From positions 1-21,607 of IMG/VR virus record IMGVR_UViG_3300049783_000420: a stretch of DNA of 21,607 nt. One strand, 5' to 3'. The position numbers were made by a program, and so were the translations under genes. Positions 14,973-21,607 of this stretch are shown here, in pieces. Every line of letters begins with the position of its first letter. Within the stretch, counting starts at the first letter, position 1. The notes under the pieces are model-generated. The model saw only the letters and a list, made by a program, of their open reading frames with translations. It ran no database searches and had not been told where the DNA came from. The stretch is from a virus.

Positions 14973-16379
14973 TTAATCTGACTCTGGTTGAGACTTTGCA
15001 ATTTCTGCTAATTCGCCGCAGTGATTATAAAAGTTTTCCATTTCAGGAAACGTTTCTAAAAAGTTTACATTGCGCCTACGATCATACTCATTAAACCAAT
15101 TATAAAAATCTATACGACCTTCTTTAACTCTTTTTTCATCATAGTTAGCTGTAGCAAAGTAATCACGCACACGACGAAACTTTTGATACTCTAGTTCTGT
15201 AAACTTAGTAGCATCGTTGTCATCTTTGTTATCGTTAATAAATTCTAATATTTTATCAAAGTGCGGCAAAAATTCTTCCTTAGGCAATATCATCATATCG
15301 TATTGTAATGGTTCTTTTAGATAAGGAGTATCAAATCTAATACGTCTTCCATATCCTCCTGGATTCATTGTTGCTTGATACTGTGTTCGCCAATCTAAAA
15401 TTTTCTGTAAAAATTGTGTAAACGAAGTTACACTTAAAATATTAAATGTACACATGATACTAACTGGAGCATTTGTTATTGATATGTAATGATTTAAATT
15501 CTTTTCCCATAAATCTAGTTTTAATCCTGTGCGTATATACTCTGCCCGAGGACCCCACGAATCTAAGCTAGAAAATAATTTAAAGTTTTTAATCTTTTTA
15601 TCATCTTTTAATTCTTTAACATTTGTTGCTAATCTTTTAACCATTGCTTCTTTAATGCCAAGGTTACTATTCAAATTTATTTCTAATTGGGGTTTAGGAT
15701 CTTCTTTTAAACGTTCAAATAAATTCCAAGTGCTTTTATGCATTAGAGGCTCTCCGCCAGTAAGACGAAGAATGTTTAGTGTTTTACTTACTTCTGGCCA
15801 CCATTTCCACCAAGCTTTTATGTAAGGATTTTCATCTTCAGCATAAGGTTTAAACCAATCAACATTTAATGTGTGATTTTTAACTGGCATAGGACCATGC
15901 TTCTTTATTTCTGCGTCATATGAACTACTAGCCATAGGATGACAGTATCCGCACTTAAAATTACATTCATTACTAAATGCTAATTCAATGTATTCAGGGT
16001 TAATATTAAAGTCCCACGGACTATTAACAATTTCTTCTAGTCTGTGTTGATTGTAAATGCCTGCATTGCGCTCATGTCTATCACTAATATGTGTGTCACT
16101 AAGCTTTTCAACATTCCAACAGTACTGACATCCTTTAGGCTGTTCACCTATTAACATTAATGCACGTTCTTTTTTCTTTTCTATTGTATTGTGAAGTGCC
16201 GAAGGATCTTTTTCAATTTCTTCAAGCGGTATATGATGAGGTGATGGATGATAACAACTGTGTGTGTCGCCGGTATGTAAATAAATTGTAGTGTGATGCC
16301 ACTTGGCTAAACAAAAAGTAGGACTTATAGTATTAGTAATGTCTTTTACATTTTGTATTCTGTCGGTTTCGTTGCTCAT
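14973..16379 (-). CDS. Radical SAM enzyme with N-terminal twitch domain, long form (468 aa)
   Basis: Paralogue of the 505-residue protein at 7196-8713. The auxiliary cysteines C23, C42 (in GDTHSCYHP), C84 and C87 have identical numbering, and DPSALHNT..KKKER (58-72) is nearly the same in both. The radical SAM motif is C139, C143, C146 (CNFKCGYC), TGGEP lies at 207-211, and a WWKWWPE segment precedes it. The family tail has FPEM at 444-447 and is followed here by about 20 extra residues ending in a charged segment. Substrate unknown. It follows the GT-A-like gene with a four-base ATGA overlap. This copy reads GT-A then radical SAM, while the other reads radical SAM then GT-A across a promoter. 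It closes the first promoter-driven string. Confidence 0.9.
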   Translation of the reverse strand: MSNETDRIQNVKDITNTISPTFCLAKWHHTTIYLHTGDTHSCYHPSPHHIPLEEIEKDPSALHNTIEKKKERALMLIGEQPKGCQYCWNVEKLSDTHISDRHERNAGIYNQHRLEEIVNSPWDFNINPEYIELAFSNECNFKCGYCHPMASSSYDAEIKKHGPMPVKNHTLNVDWFKPYAEDENPYIKAWWKWWPEVSKTLNILRLTGGEPLMHKSTWNLFERLKEDPKPQLEINLNSNLGIKEAMVKRLATNVKELKDDKKIKNFKLFSSLDSWGPRAEYIRTGLKLDLWEKNLNHYISITNAPVSIMCTFNILSVTSFTQFLQKILDWRTQYQATMNPGGYGRRIRFDTPYLKEPLQYDMMILPKEEFLPHFDKILEFINDNKDDNDATKFTELEYQKFRRVRDYFATANYDEKRVKEGRIDFYNWFNEYDRRRNVNFLETFPEMENFYNHCGELAEIAKSQPESD

Positions 16380-17308
16380 AACTTTTCTATAAACCTTTGA
16401 TGATCTGTCCTCGACGGATGTTGATATACTGCTTTGAAGAACTTACTTTGCTGGGCATCTAATGGATTGCTTGCAATAGGAACGTCTAATTCATCAATAA
16501 GACTGTTACCTAACCGTTGAATTGATTCTAACAAGTTGTCGTCATTTATATGTACACTAACTGTTTTATCCCAATACTTGTTTAAATATTTAAAGTCTCT
16601 TACTTGAACATAATCCCAGTCTGTACACATTGTCATATACAAACCTTCTCTAGCACCGTATATTGCCCATAGACCGTTTTCAATGTCTGCTCCCACCATA
16701 GCCCAAATGTAAAGCCAGTGCAAGCAACGCCAGTGATTGTTTTTAAGTTCTTCTGGTGTAATTCTAGCGCCGCGATCAGTTGCAAGCTTTACGCCTTCTC
16801 TAAAGCCTGCTCTCCACGCTTGTCCAGCAGTTTCGTTGTTGTATACATCCGAATAACAACTATTCATTTGGATATATTTTGCGTCCCAACAAAAATCTAC
16901 TTGTGCATGTGCATTATTAGGATCTGCATTTTCATGTGTACGCATATTCAGTACATACTGCTTAGGCCAACATTTTAATCCACCGTTGCCATACATTAAT
17001 CCGTTTATTTCATTGCGGCCACACCAACTAATTACAGTATTTTTTAAATCTGCATGTTCTTCAAAATCTATTTCTTGATTTAAAAACTCTTCTCGAATTC
17101 TATTATCGCCATCTACTGTAATAAAGCGATCTGTTTCACTTAGTTCTGCACAAGCTTTGTGTGCAGCATCGCTGCCATCTACTCCGTGTACACGTTTAGC
17201 CCAAGGAACTTTCTTGCATAAATCTGCATAGTTTTTTTCTGCATTAGGTTCATCGTAACTAAGATAAATGATATCATAGTCAATTGGTTTAAATTTCTGG
17301 GACATCAT
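16376..17308 (-). CDS. GT-A-like glycosyltransferase, long form (310 aa)
   Basis: The N-terminal strand YDIIYLSYDEPNAEKNYA (11-28), AKRVHGVDGSDAAH (37-50) and TVDGDN (64-69, D66-G-D68 as the DxD candidate) define the same family as the protein at 6491-7165. RNEINGLMYGNGGLKCWP (98-115) and AWRAGFREGVKLA (near 154-166) extend the match. It has about 85 more residues than its paralogue, including a middle insert and a C-terminal helical region (INDDNLLESIQRL). Putative glycosyltransferase of GT-A fold; donor and acceptor unknown. Two adjacent ATGs exist. The one at 17308 gives an ATGA overlap with the upstream stop; the one at 17305 has a better spaced GAGG. The difference is one residue. Confidence 0.7.
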   Translation of the reverse strand: MMSQKFKPIDYDIIYLSYDEPNAEKNYADLCKKVPWAKRVHGVDGSDAAHKACAELSETDRFITVDGDNRIREEFLNQEIDFEEHADLKNTVISWCGRNEINGLMYGNGGLKCWPKQYVLNMRTHENADPNNAHAQVDFCWDAKYIQMNSCYSDVYNNETAGQAWRAGFREGVKLATDRGARITPEELKNNHWRCLHWLYIWAMVGADIENGLWAIYGAREGLYMTMCTDWDYVQVRDFKYLNKYWDKTVSVHINDDNLLESIQRLGNSLIDELDVPIASNPLDAQQSKFFKAVYQHPSRTDHQRFIEKL

Positions 17309-18645
17309 ACAACCTCGTGTGCGTAACTGTCAAAATATTTTGCTGTGTATATACTTACATCCTTAGAGTCTGCCTCTGATTCAAATATGAACGGAATGAC
17401 AGATGAAGCATCTGATAATAAATCACCTACTGTAAACTCTAAGCTTCGGTATAACACATTAGGATCATACTTTGCTGTAACACTAAAATATAATGTTTCA
17501 TCAGATCTATAACCACTAGTTTGTAAAAACTTTTTAGTATAAGGATTAAGTGATAAAGACCATGATTTAGAAAGTGTATTTTGTTGCACTATAATATCGT
17601 ACTCTTTGTCTACTGCAATTTGATACAAAGATTTGCCACATAATATTGTTTGGCCGTTTTTTAAATCTGTAGTTTCAGATAACATTAATCGCATGTCGTT
17701 TGAATCAACACTTCCAGTTTCTCCAGTTAAATCAATTTCTAAACAGTTTTTATTGTTGTAATATAGCAAAGTAGAAAGTGAATTATAAAAGAAAATACTA
17801 CTTTTATCTTTATCAAATTTTTCTTCTTCTTCTTGAATACTGTATATACTATTATATTTTAGTATAATATCGCCTGGATTAATGTTATTGATAGTTTTTA
17901 ATAATTTATTTTCGTCAGCATATAAATTTACATCGCCAATAATAACTTCTACATTTTTCATTGTAAATTCAGTGTCTGCTTCTGCGTATTCTAATATTTT
18001 ATAAACATTGCCATTTAGCCATACATGTTGACCTGCTTGATGCTCTAAGGCTTTATACCATACATCAACATGAACACCCTCATACTCAGGTTTCATAACT
18101 ATTTTTGTTGCACTATGGCTTTGTGTTGGCAAGTTTGTTAACATTACATCATCTTCTAATATGTTATGCGCAGTAGTATCAAATTCTGTGCCTAGCTCAA
18201 TATTAGTTTTAAGTTTGTAAACTATTTCATTATGCCAAACGAACTCACCTTCAATATAACTTTTTGTAATATCCCAGATACATATGTCAATTCCTTCAAA
18301 TACACTTGTTACTGAAAAATGACCGTCAAATGTATTCTTAATAACAGGCAACTGATACGTCATTGTATCTGCTGTTTTTTGATTGTCATCATACGATACT
18401 TCTTTTAATCTTATTTGTTTAGAACTTATATCGTATGTTATAGTAAACTCTTCAGTTCGACGTTGTCCAGAAAGAATAGGCTTAACTTCTTCATTATCAA
18501 TTTCAAAAATTTCAAGCCCTTCTTGTAAAACATTAGTTGAGCTAATTTTATGTATTTTGCCATCTTCTTTGTTGTAGTATACATACGACTGTGTACTAAC
18601 TGGTCCAGCTTTAATTTTTTTAAGTAAGTCTTGTAAATCAGACAT
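17305..18645 (-). CDS. Unrecognised phage protein with four G-x9-Y repeat units, CBM5/12-like (446 aa)
   Basis: I do not recognise a named family. The protein is acidic, beta-rich and without cysteine clusters or catalytic motifs, so a structural or binding role is more likely than an enzyme. Four segments share the pattern G-x-x-[VI]-x5-6-[IVL]-Y-x-[IL]: G133-Y143, G205-Y215, G258-Y268 and G331-Y341, each with exactly ten positions from Gly to Tyr. The first two also carry an upstream Trp (W124, W196) and resemble chitin-binding type 5/12 modules (W...Y..G..V...G..Y). The N-terminus (STQSYVYYNKEDGKIHKI) may be a degenerate further unit. It lies between three glycosyltransferase-like genes. 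It could bind a glycan, be the glycosylated protein, or be a virion component; these cannot be separated here. Eight-base start/stop overlap with the upstream gene. Confidence 0.6.
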   Translation of the reverse strand: MSDLQDLLKKIKAGPVSTQSYVYYNKEDGKIHKISSTNVLQEGLEIFEIDNEEVKPILSGQRRTEEFTITYDISSKQIRLKEVSYDDNQKTADTMTYQLPVIKNTFDGHFSVTSVFEGIDICIWDITKSYIEGEFVWHNEIVYKLKTNIELGTEFDTTAHNILEDDVMLTNLPTQSHSATKIVMKPEYEGVHVDVWYKALEHQAGQHVWLNGNVYKILEYAEADTEFTMKNVEVIIGDVNLYADENKLLKTINNINPGDIILKYNSIYSIQEEEEKFDKDKSSIFFYNSLSTLLYYNNKNCLEIDLTGETGSVDSNDMRLMLSETTDLKNGQTILCGKSLYQIAVDKEYDIIVQQNTLSKSWSLSLNPYTKKFLQTSGYRSDETLYFSVTAKYDPNVLYRSLEFTVGDLLSDASSVIPFIFESEADSKDVSIYTAKYFDSYAHEVV

Positions 18646-19480
18646 TTATTAAATTCCCGTATCTTTCTAGTGCTGGCGATTTTTCTATAAAATCTGTTTC
18701 TGTATAATGCAATATTCCAGTCTGTGCATAGTTTCCAACTTTTATACTGCCGTCTTTTGAAATATAAACACCTACTTGATTTTGCCAGCTAGATTGTACT
18801 TCGTTCCAGCCTTGGCAATATGGTTTCATATGAGTAAAGCTTGGAAATTTAGAAACTTTGTTTGTTACAGATGTTTCACAATCTAATAGCTTTACTACAA
18901 TTGCTGAACATACATCAATACTTACATGCTTAGGACGAGTGGCGCCCTCTAAATGTTGTTCGTAGAATGTTTCCCAGTTGTTAACTACTAATTCTAACCA
19001 AGTATAAAACTCTTGTGCAAAATCACACTTCTTAAAGTAGTGTAATCCTACAAATAAATTAGGAAGATTGTTTGCTATAAACGTTTTTCTGTAATAACTA
19101 GTGTCAGCAACTGTGCCTCTATATGTTAATACTTTATTAGTAAAAAACATTTCGTAATTAGAAAGAAAATTCCACCATACATCAATGTTTTGTAACACTA
19201 GCATATCAGTGTCCATTACAATTGTTTCATCATACGGACTAGCATGATAAATCTTCCAACGGTTTTCTATTTTCCACGCACTATCTTTAGCACTGTCGCC
19301 AAACGGAATAGGAATAATTTTATCAAAAAGACGTATGTATTCTTGTGGCACTTCGTCATTAGTAATTAAACTAATTTTTGCATTGTTGTACGTGTGCAAG
19401 CTCATTGCTAATAAAGCAGCTTGCTCTACATAATTATCAGTTTCATTGTTTTGTGCAAGAACTACAATTCCTTTAGTCAT
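18638..19480 (-). CDS. GT8-like glycosyltransferase (280 aa)
   Basis: Resembles the glycogenin/LgtC (GT8) type: an N-terminal strand GIVVLAQNN (4-12), a [YF]..QA..LA.S[LI] helix, and a second strand ISLITNDEVP (36-45). A donor-site segment SPYDETIVMDTDMLVL (81-96) contains the DxD motif D90-T-D92. GLHYFKK (151-157 region) fits the product-site strand. It should transfer a sugar from a nucleotide donor; the acceptor may be the neighbouring repeat protein, a virion protein or a lipid glycan. It is a paralogue of the preceding gene. The ATG at 19480 was chosen over a TTG at 19498: GGGAG lies seven bases before it, and the eight-base overlap (ATGACTAA) matches other junctions. Confidence 0.75.
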   Translation of the reverse strand: MTKGIVVLAQNNETDNYVEQAALLAMSLHTYNNAKISLITNDEVPQEYIRLFDKIIPIPFGDSAKDSAWKIENRWKIYHASPYDETIVMDTDMLVLQNIDVWWNFLSNYEMFFTNKVLTYRGTVADTSYYRKTFIANNLPNLFVGLHYFKKCDFAQEFYTWLELVVNNWETFYEQHLEGATRPKHVSIDVCSAIVVKLLDCETSVTNKVSKFPSFTHMKPYCQGWNEVQSSWQNQVGVYISKDGSIKVGNYAQTGILHYTETDFIEKSPALERYGNLINV

Positions 19481-20324
19481 TTGCAAACTCCCGATCAATT
19501 ATTCTATCAAGACTAATTTTATTCATTACGTGTATATTCTGTCCTGTTGTTTTCAATGCAGTAAATTCGCCAAGGTATCCGTTTTTTTCTACTAAAAACA
19601 TCATTTCATCTTCATTTAATTGCCACAGAATATCTTTATCTGTAGTGTATAACATACTACCTGGTAATTGCTGTGCAAAAGTTCCTGTTTGAAATCCATT
19701 CATCATATGAATTGCAATACTAAAAGCAAAGTCATTCCTAAACAAACTAGAAGTTATTTGGTACACACGCCTATAATGATTCCACTCGTCTTCAATATGC
19801 TTAACTAAGTCAAAAAATACACGGTTAGTTTCTGTCTTTTTAAAGTATACAACAGTTGCCCAATAAAAGTCAACACTAGCATTACTAATAGTATCAAACT
19901 CTGCTTCATTACGCACTTTTGCAATATCGTCTGATGTGTTGTATATCATAAAGTCTGATTTAGATCCAAAGCATCCTTTTAATAAATCATTTGATATAAT
20001 GTAATCAGTATCCATTAACAATGTTTCATCATACGGCGAAAGCCGGTATACATTTGCTCTATTACTATTTTTAAAACTTGCTGTTTTTTTAGTTAAAGAA
20101 CCGTCAAAGAAATATCGCATATTTCTATCATCAACATACGGTAATGTAATAATATTATCAAAGTCATCTGTGCCATAATCTGATGTTATGTACTCTTCAC
20201 TATCCGTAGCTAAAGTTACAGGTACACCTAGATACTTTTTTATTCGTCTGGCAAGGAATACTGCTTGTTTTGCATAGTCGATTTCACCGTTGTTTCGAGC
20301 AATTAAAAATACGCCTTTACTCAT
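19473..20324 (-). CDS. GT8-like glycosyltransferase (283 aa)
   Basis: Same architecture as its downstream paralogue: MSKGVFLIARNN at the start, an AKQAVFLARRI helix, VTLATDSEEY (36-45), and the donor-site segment SPYDETLLMDTDYII (96-110) with D105-T-D107. VDFYWATVVYFKK is the equivalent of the later product-site strand. It differs in the central region, so the two are probably not redundant. A role in glycosylating a phage or surface target is inferred from the fold and from the location two genes after a virion-type protein. The ATG at 20324 (eight-base ATGAGTAA overlap) is preferred over a TTG at 20333, because MSKG aligns with the paralogue's MTKG start. Confidence 0.75.
   Translation of the reverse strand: MSKGVFLIARNNGEIDYAKQAVFLARRIKKYLGVPVTLATDSEEYITSDYGTDDFDNIITLPYVDDRNMRYFFDGSLTKKTASFKNSNRANVYRLSPYDETLLMDTDYIISNDLLKGCFGSKSDFMIYNTSDDIAKVRNEAEFDTISNASVDFYWATVVYFKKTETNRVFFDLVKHIEDEWNHYRRVYQITSSLFRNDFAFSIAIHMMNGFQTGTFAQQLPGSMLYTTDKDILWQLNEDEMMFLVEKNGYLGEFTALKTTGQNIHVMNKISLDRIIDREFAND
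19488..19492 (-). promoter_or_regulatory. Ribosome binding site that decides the start of the second GT8-like gene
   Basis: GGGAG on the minus strand, seven bases before the ATG at 19480. It supports that ATG over the TTG six codons upstream. Confidence 0.65.
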
Positions 20325-20667
20325 AATTGACAAGTTTCTCTACGCTTCTGCTCTGTTTAAGTTTTAAGTATTGGGTATGATAATCATTAGATGATGTAGT
20401 ATAAATATCCATAATGTGTCCGTAAAAGACACTCAAGTCTTCTACCATACACGGAATACCGTTATCATCAGTAATAATAATTTCATCTTGTTCTGCATGT
20501 ACCATTGTACTTACAAACGTAATTAATTCACGGGTAATTGTAAACTGTGATCCGCTATAAAAGTGTATTAATGATTCTTGATATTTTTCTGCTAACAATC
20601 GTTTTTGATTGTTGAGTGTTAGCATGTAATTAGAAAAGTCTAGTGCTTTCTCTAAACGCTCATCCAT
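20317..20667 (-). CDS. Small conserved-looking phage protein of unknown function (116 aa)
   Basis: I cannot assign a function. The protein is acidic and mostly helical: a leading segment (MDERLEKALDFSNYMLTLNN), a K-rich turn (QKRLLAEKYQ), a short beta region around the ITDDNG turn, and a final helix ending in KLKQSRSVEKLVNYE. No cysteines form a metal site, and there is no membrane segment or signal peptide. The helix-turn pattern and the position directly after a structural gene resemble small proteins of unknown function seen near tail genes of T4-like marine phages, from memory only. It is the first gene after a strong promoter and has a good ribosome binding site (AGGAG seven bases upstream), so it should be well expressed. 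Its stop overlaps the next start by eight bases. Confidence 0.7.
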   Translation of the reverse strand: MDERLEKALDFSNYMLTLNNQKRLLAEKYQESLIHFYSGSQFTITRELITFVSTMVHAEQDEIIITDDNGIPCMVEDLSVFYGHIMDIYTTSSNDYHTQYLKLKQSRSVEKLVNYE

Positions 20668-20674
20668 AGTTAAA

Positions 20675-20679
20675 CTCCT
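20675..20679 (-). promoter_or_regulatory. Ribosome binding site of the first gene after the promoter
   Basis: AGGAG on the minus strand, seven bases before the ATG at 20667. It fixes that start and gives the transcript a normal leader of about 22 bases, in contrast to the leaderless layout at 7165. Confidence 0.75.
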
Positions 20680-20696
20680 AGTTTATTATTACTACT

Positions 20697-20725
20697 AGTA
20701 TATATTAAAATTAAGGCTTTGTCAA
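20697..20725 (-). promoter_or_regulatory. Sigma70-type promoter, near consensus
   Basis: TTGACA (20720-20725), a 17-base spacer and TATACT (20697-20702) on the minus strand, in the 69-base gap after the structural gene. The -35 is exact and the -10 differs from TATAAT at one base. It should start the string that runs from the small 116-residue gene to the radical SAM gene ending at 14973. The same -35 hexamer and spacing recur at 7171-7199. Confidence 0.78.
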
Positions 20726-20736
20726 GCGGAGATTGG

Positions 20737-21607
20737 TTAGGAAAGTGGTCGAGTTAGTATAGCTGTCGGTGTTGTAGTAATACCTACTGCATTATGTAGT
20801 GTGCCGTTAATGTTTATTGAACTGTTTGCTCTTGCAGTTTCTATAATGCTGTTAAATCTTCCATATACAACTTCATCAGTTCCGTAAGTTGGATCAGTTG
20901 GAGTACCGTCTATGTATTGTACTTTAAAAATTATTGTAGATGTTCCGTCACTTGTTGCAGACTCAGCAGCATATATTCTGTATTCATTATTAGCATATAC
21001 AGCACTACTATTTCTTGAATAAACTAGCTGGTAACTTGTATTAAGATCGAAACTTCCTATATTAGATCCTGTACCAACACCTGCATTATTAACAGTGTTT
21101 TCACCTTTAAAGCTTGTTGTTCCCATACTATTTAATATTGTTTGCCAATCAACTGATTTAGGTTGACTACCTGTATATCCTACTGATGCGCTAAAGCGTA
21201 TTTCGCCGCCTGCGTTAAAATAATGACGCCTTTGTTCAGCAGTTGGAAATACAATTTTAAAAATAGTACTAATTTCAGTTAACCATGTACCTGTTTCGGG
21301 TCTAGTACTAGACGCACTTGGCAAAGCTTCAATGGTTAAATTAGCAGAATCAACTAGGAATCTGTCAGTTATAATATTATTTCCTAAAGACTCTAATCCT
21401 TGTATATACGATTCTTCAATTTTGTCGGCGGTTGCTGTGTTTGTATTATAGTCGCCAATTACAAATTCATCAATAGCAACTGTAGCACCTACTTGGTGTG
21501 ATCGTGTTCTTATTAAATCAATATATAGGTTTTCGTAATCTTGTGCTGTAACTTTATCAGCATTTGGAACTGAAGCTCGTGAGCCGGTAACTGCCAATGT
21601 ACTAGTT
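20737..21607 (-). CDS. Phage virion structural-type protein, 5' end outside the window (partial, 289 aa visible)
   Basis: The reading frame is open to the right edge, so the start is not in the window; a TTG at 21597 is internal, not the start. The visible part is rich in Ser, Thr, Asn and Gly, low in Cys, and beta-type in character. A segment near 146-158 (RRHYFNAGGEIRFSA) matches what I recall of neck, tail or fibre proteins of T4-like marine phages. It is preceded by a region that reads like a structural assembly domain (AQDYENLYIDLIRTR). The carboxyl end (TTTPTAILTRPLS) is typical of a beta-rich virion domain. Which virion component it is cannot be decided. Its importance here is context: it places the tailoring island directly beside virion genes. 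Confidence 0.65.
   Translation of the reverse strand, partial: TSTLAVTGSRASVPNADKVTAQDYENLYIDLIRTRSHQVGATVAIDEFVIGDYNTNTATADKIEESYIQGLESLGNNIITDRFLVDSANLTIEALPSASSTRPETGTWLTEISTIFKIVFPTAEQRRHYFNAGGEIRFSASVGYTGSQPKSVDWQTILNSMGTTSFKGENTVNNAGVGTGSNIGSFDLNTSYQLVYSRNSSAVYANNEYRIYAAESATSDGTSTIIFKVQYIDGTPTDPTYGTDEVVYGRFNSIIETARANSSININGTLHNAVGITTTPTAILTRPLS

Noticed and set aside
9220-18577. Further plus-strand open frames at 9220-9525, 10347-10649, 14681-14947, 15529-15825, 16718-16978 and 18383-18577
   Set aside because: Each is opposite a confident minus-strand gene, with no domain evidence or ribosome binding site argument.
20668-20736. Rho-independent terminator after the structural gene
   Set aside because: No GC-rich stem followed by a T run is visible in the gap; it holds only the promoter and leader.
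21595-21597. TTG as the start of the right-edge structural gene
   Set aside because: The frame stays open to the window edge with no stop, so the gene most likely begins outside.
1-21607. tRNA genes, CRISPR array, insertion sequence or attachment site
   Set aside because: No cloverleaf, regular direct-repeat array, transposase or terminal inverted repeats were seen, and almost every base is coding.

Overview
This window looks like part of a large, AT-rich, tightly packed genome of a tailed bacteriophage, most likely a T4-like marine myovirus. The evidence is a virion-structural-type protein at the right edge, gene-to-gene spacing of almost zero, long co-directional gene strings with overlapping start and stop codons, and a T4-late-promoter-like sequence in one of the few gaps. 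The host cannot be named from this sequence; marine cyanobacteria or SAR11-type hosts are possibilities by analogy only. There are no tRNA or rRNA genes, insertion sequences or CRISPR arrays, and no gene-free stretch longer than about 70 bases.

All genes except the leftmost one run on the minus strand, so transcription goes right to left. Region A (21607-20737) is the 3' part of a phage structural gene. Region B (20725-14973) starts with a good sigma70-type promoter. It encodes a small phage protein, two GT8-like glycosyltransferases, a protein with four short repeats that resemble carbohydrate-binding modules, a GT-A-like transferase and a radical SAM enzyme with an N-terminal twitch domain. 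Region C (14958-7196) starts after a gap with a late-promoter-like motif. It encodes a 2OG-Fe(II) oxygenase, two related GT-B-like transferases flanking a sugar-nucleotide epimerase/dehydratase, two SGNH hydrolases and a second long twitch radical SAM enzyme. Region D (7199-1072) starts with an exact-consensus TTGACA/TATAAT promoter placed so that its transcript would begin at or next to the start codon. It encodes a second copy of the GT-A-like transferase, four radical SAM enzymes, a class I methyltransferase and a second, divergent oxygenase. Region E (7-1092, plus strand) is a seventh radical SAM gene, convergent with region D.

The outstanding feature is seven radical SAM enzymes of at least three architectural groups in 21.6 kb of phage DNA, interleaved with six glycosyltransferase-like proteins, a sugar-nucleotide enzyme, two SGNH hydrolases, two oxygenases and a methyltransferase. 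The most economical reading is an accessory island that makes, attaches and chemically tailors an unusual glycan. The target could be the virion, encoded next door, or the host cell surface. This is inference: no substrate can be read from the sequence, and no small peptide precursor gene is visible. Four of the radical SAM proteins share an N-terminal cysteine cluster and a C-terminal tail, which points to expansion of one family within the phage lineage.
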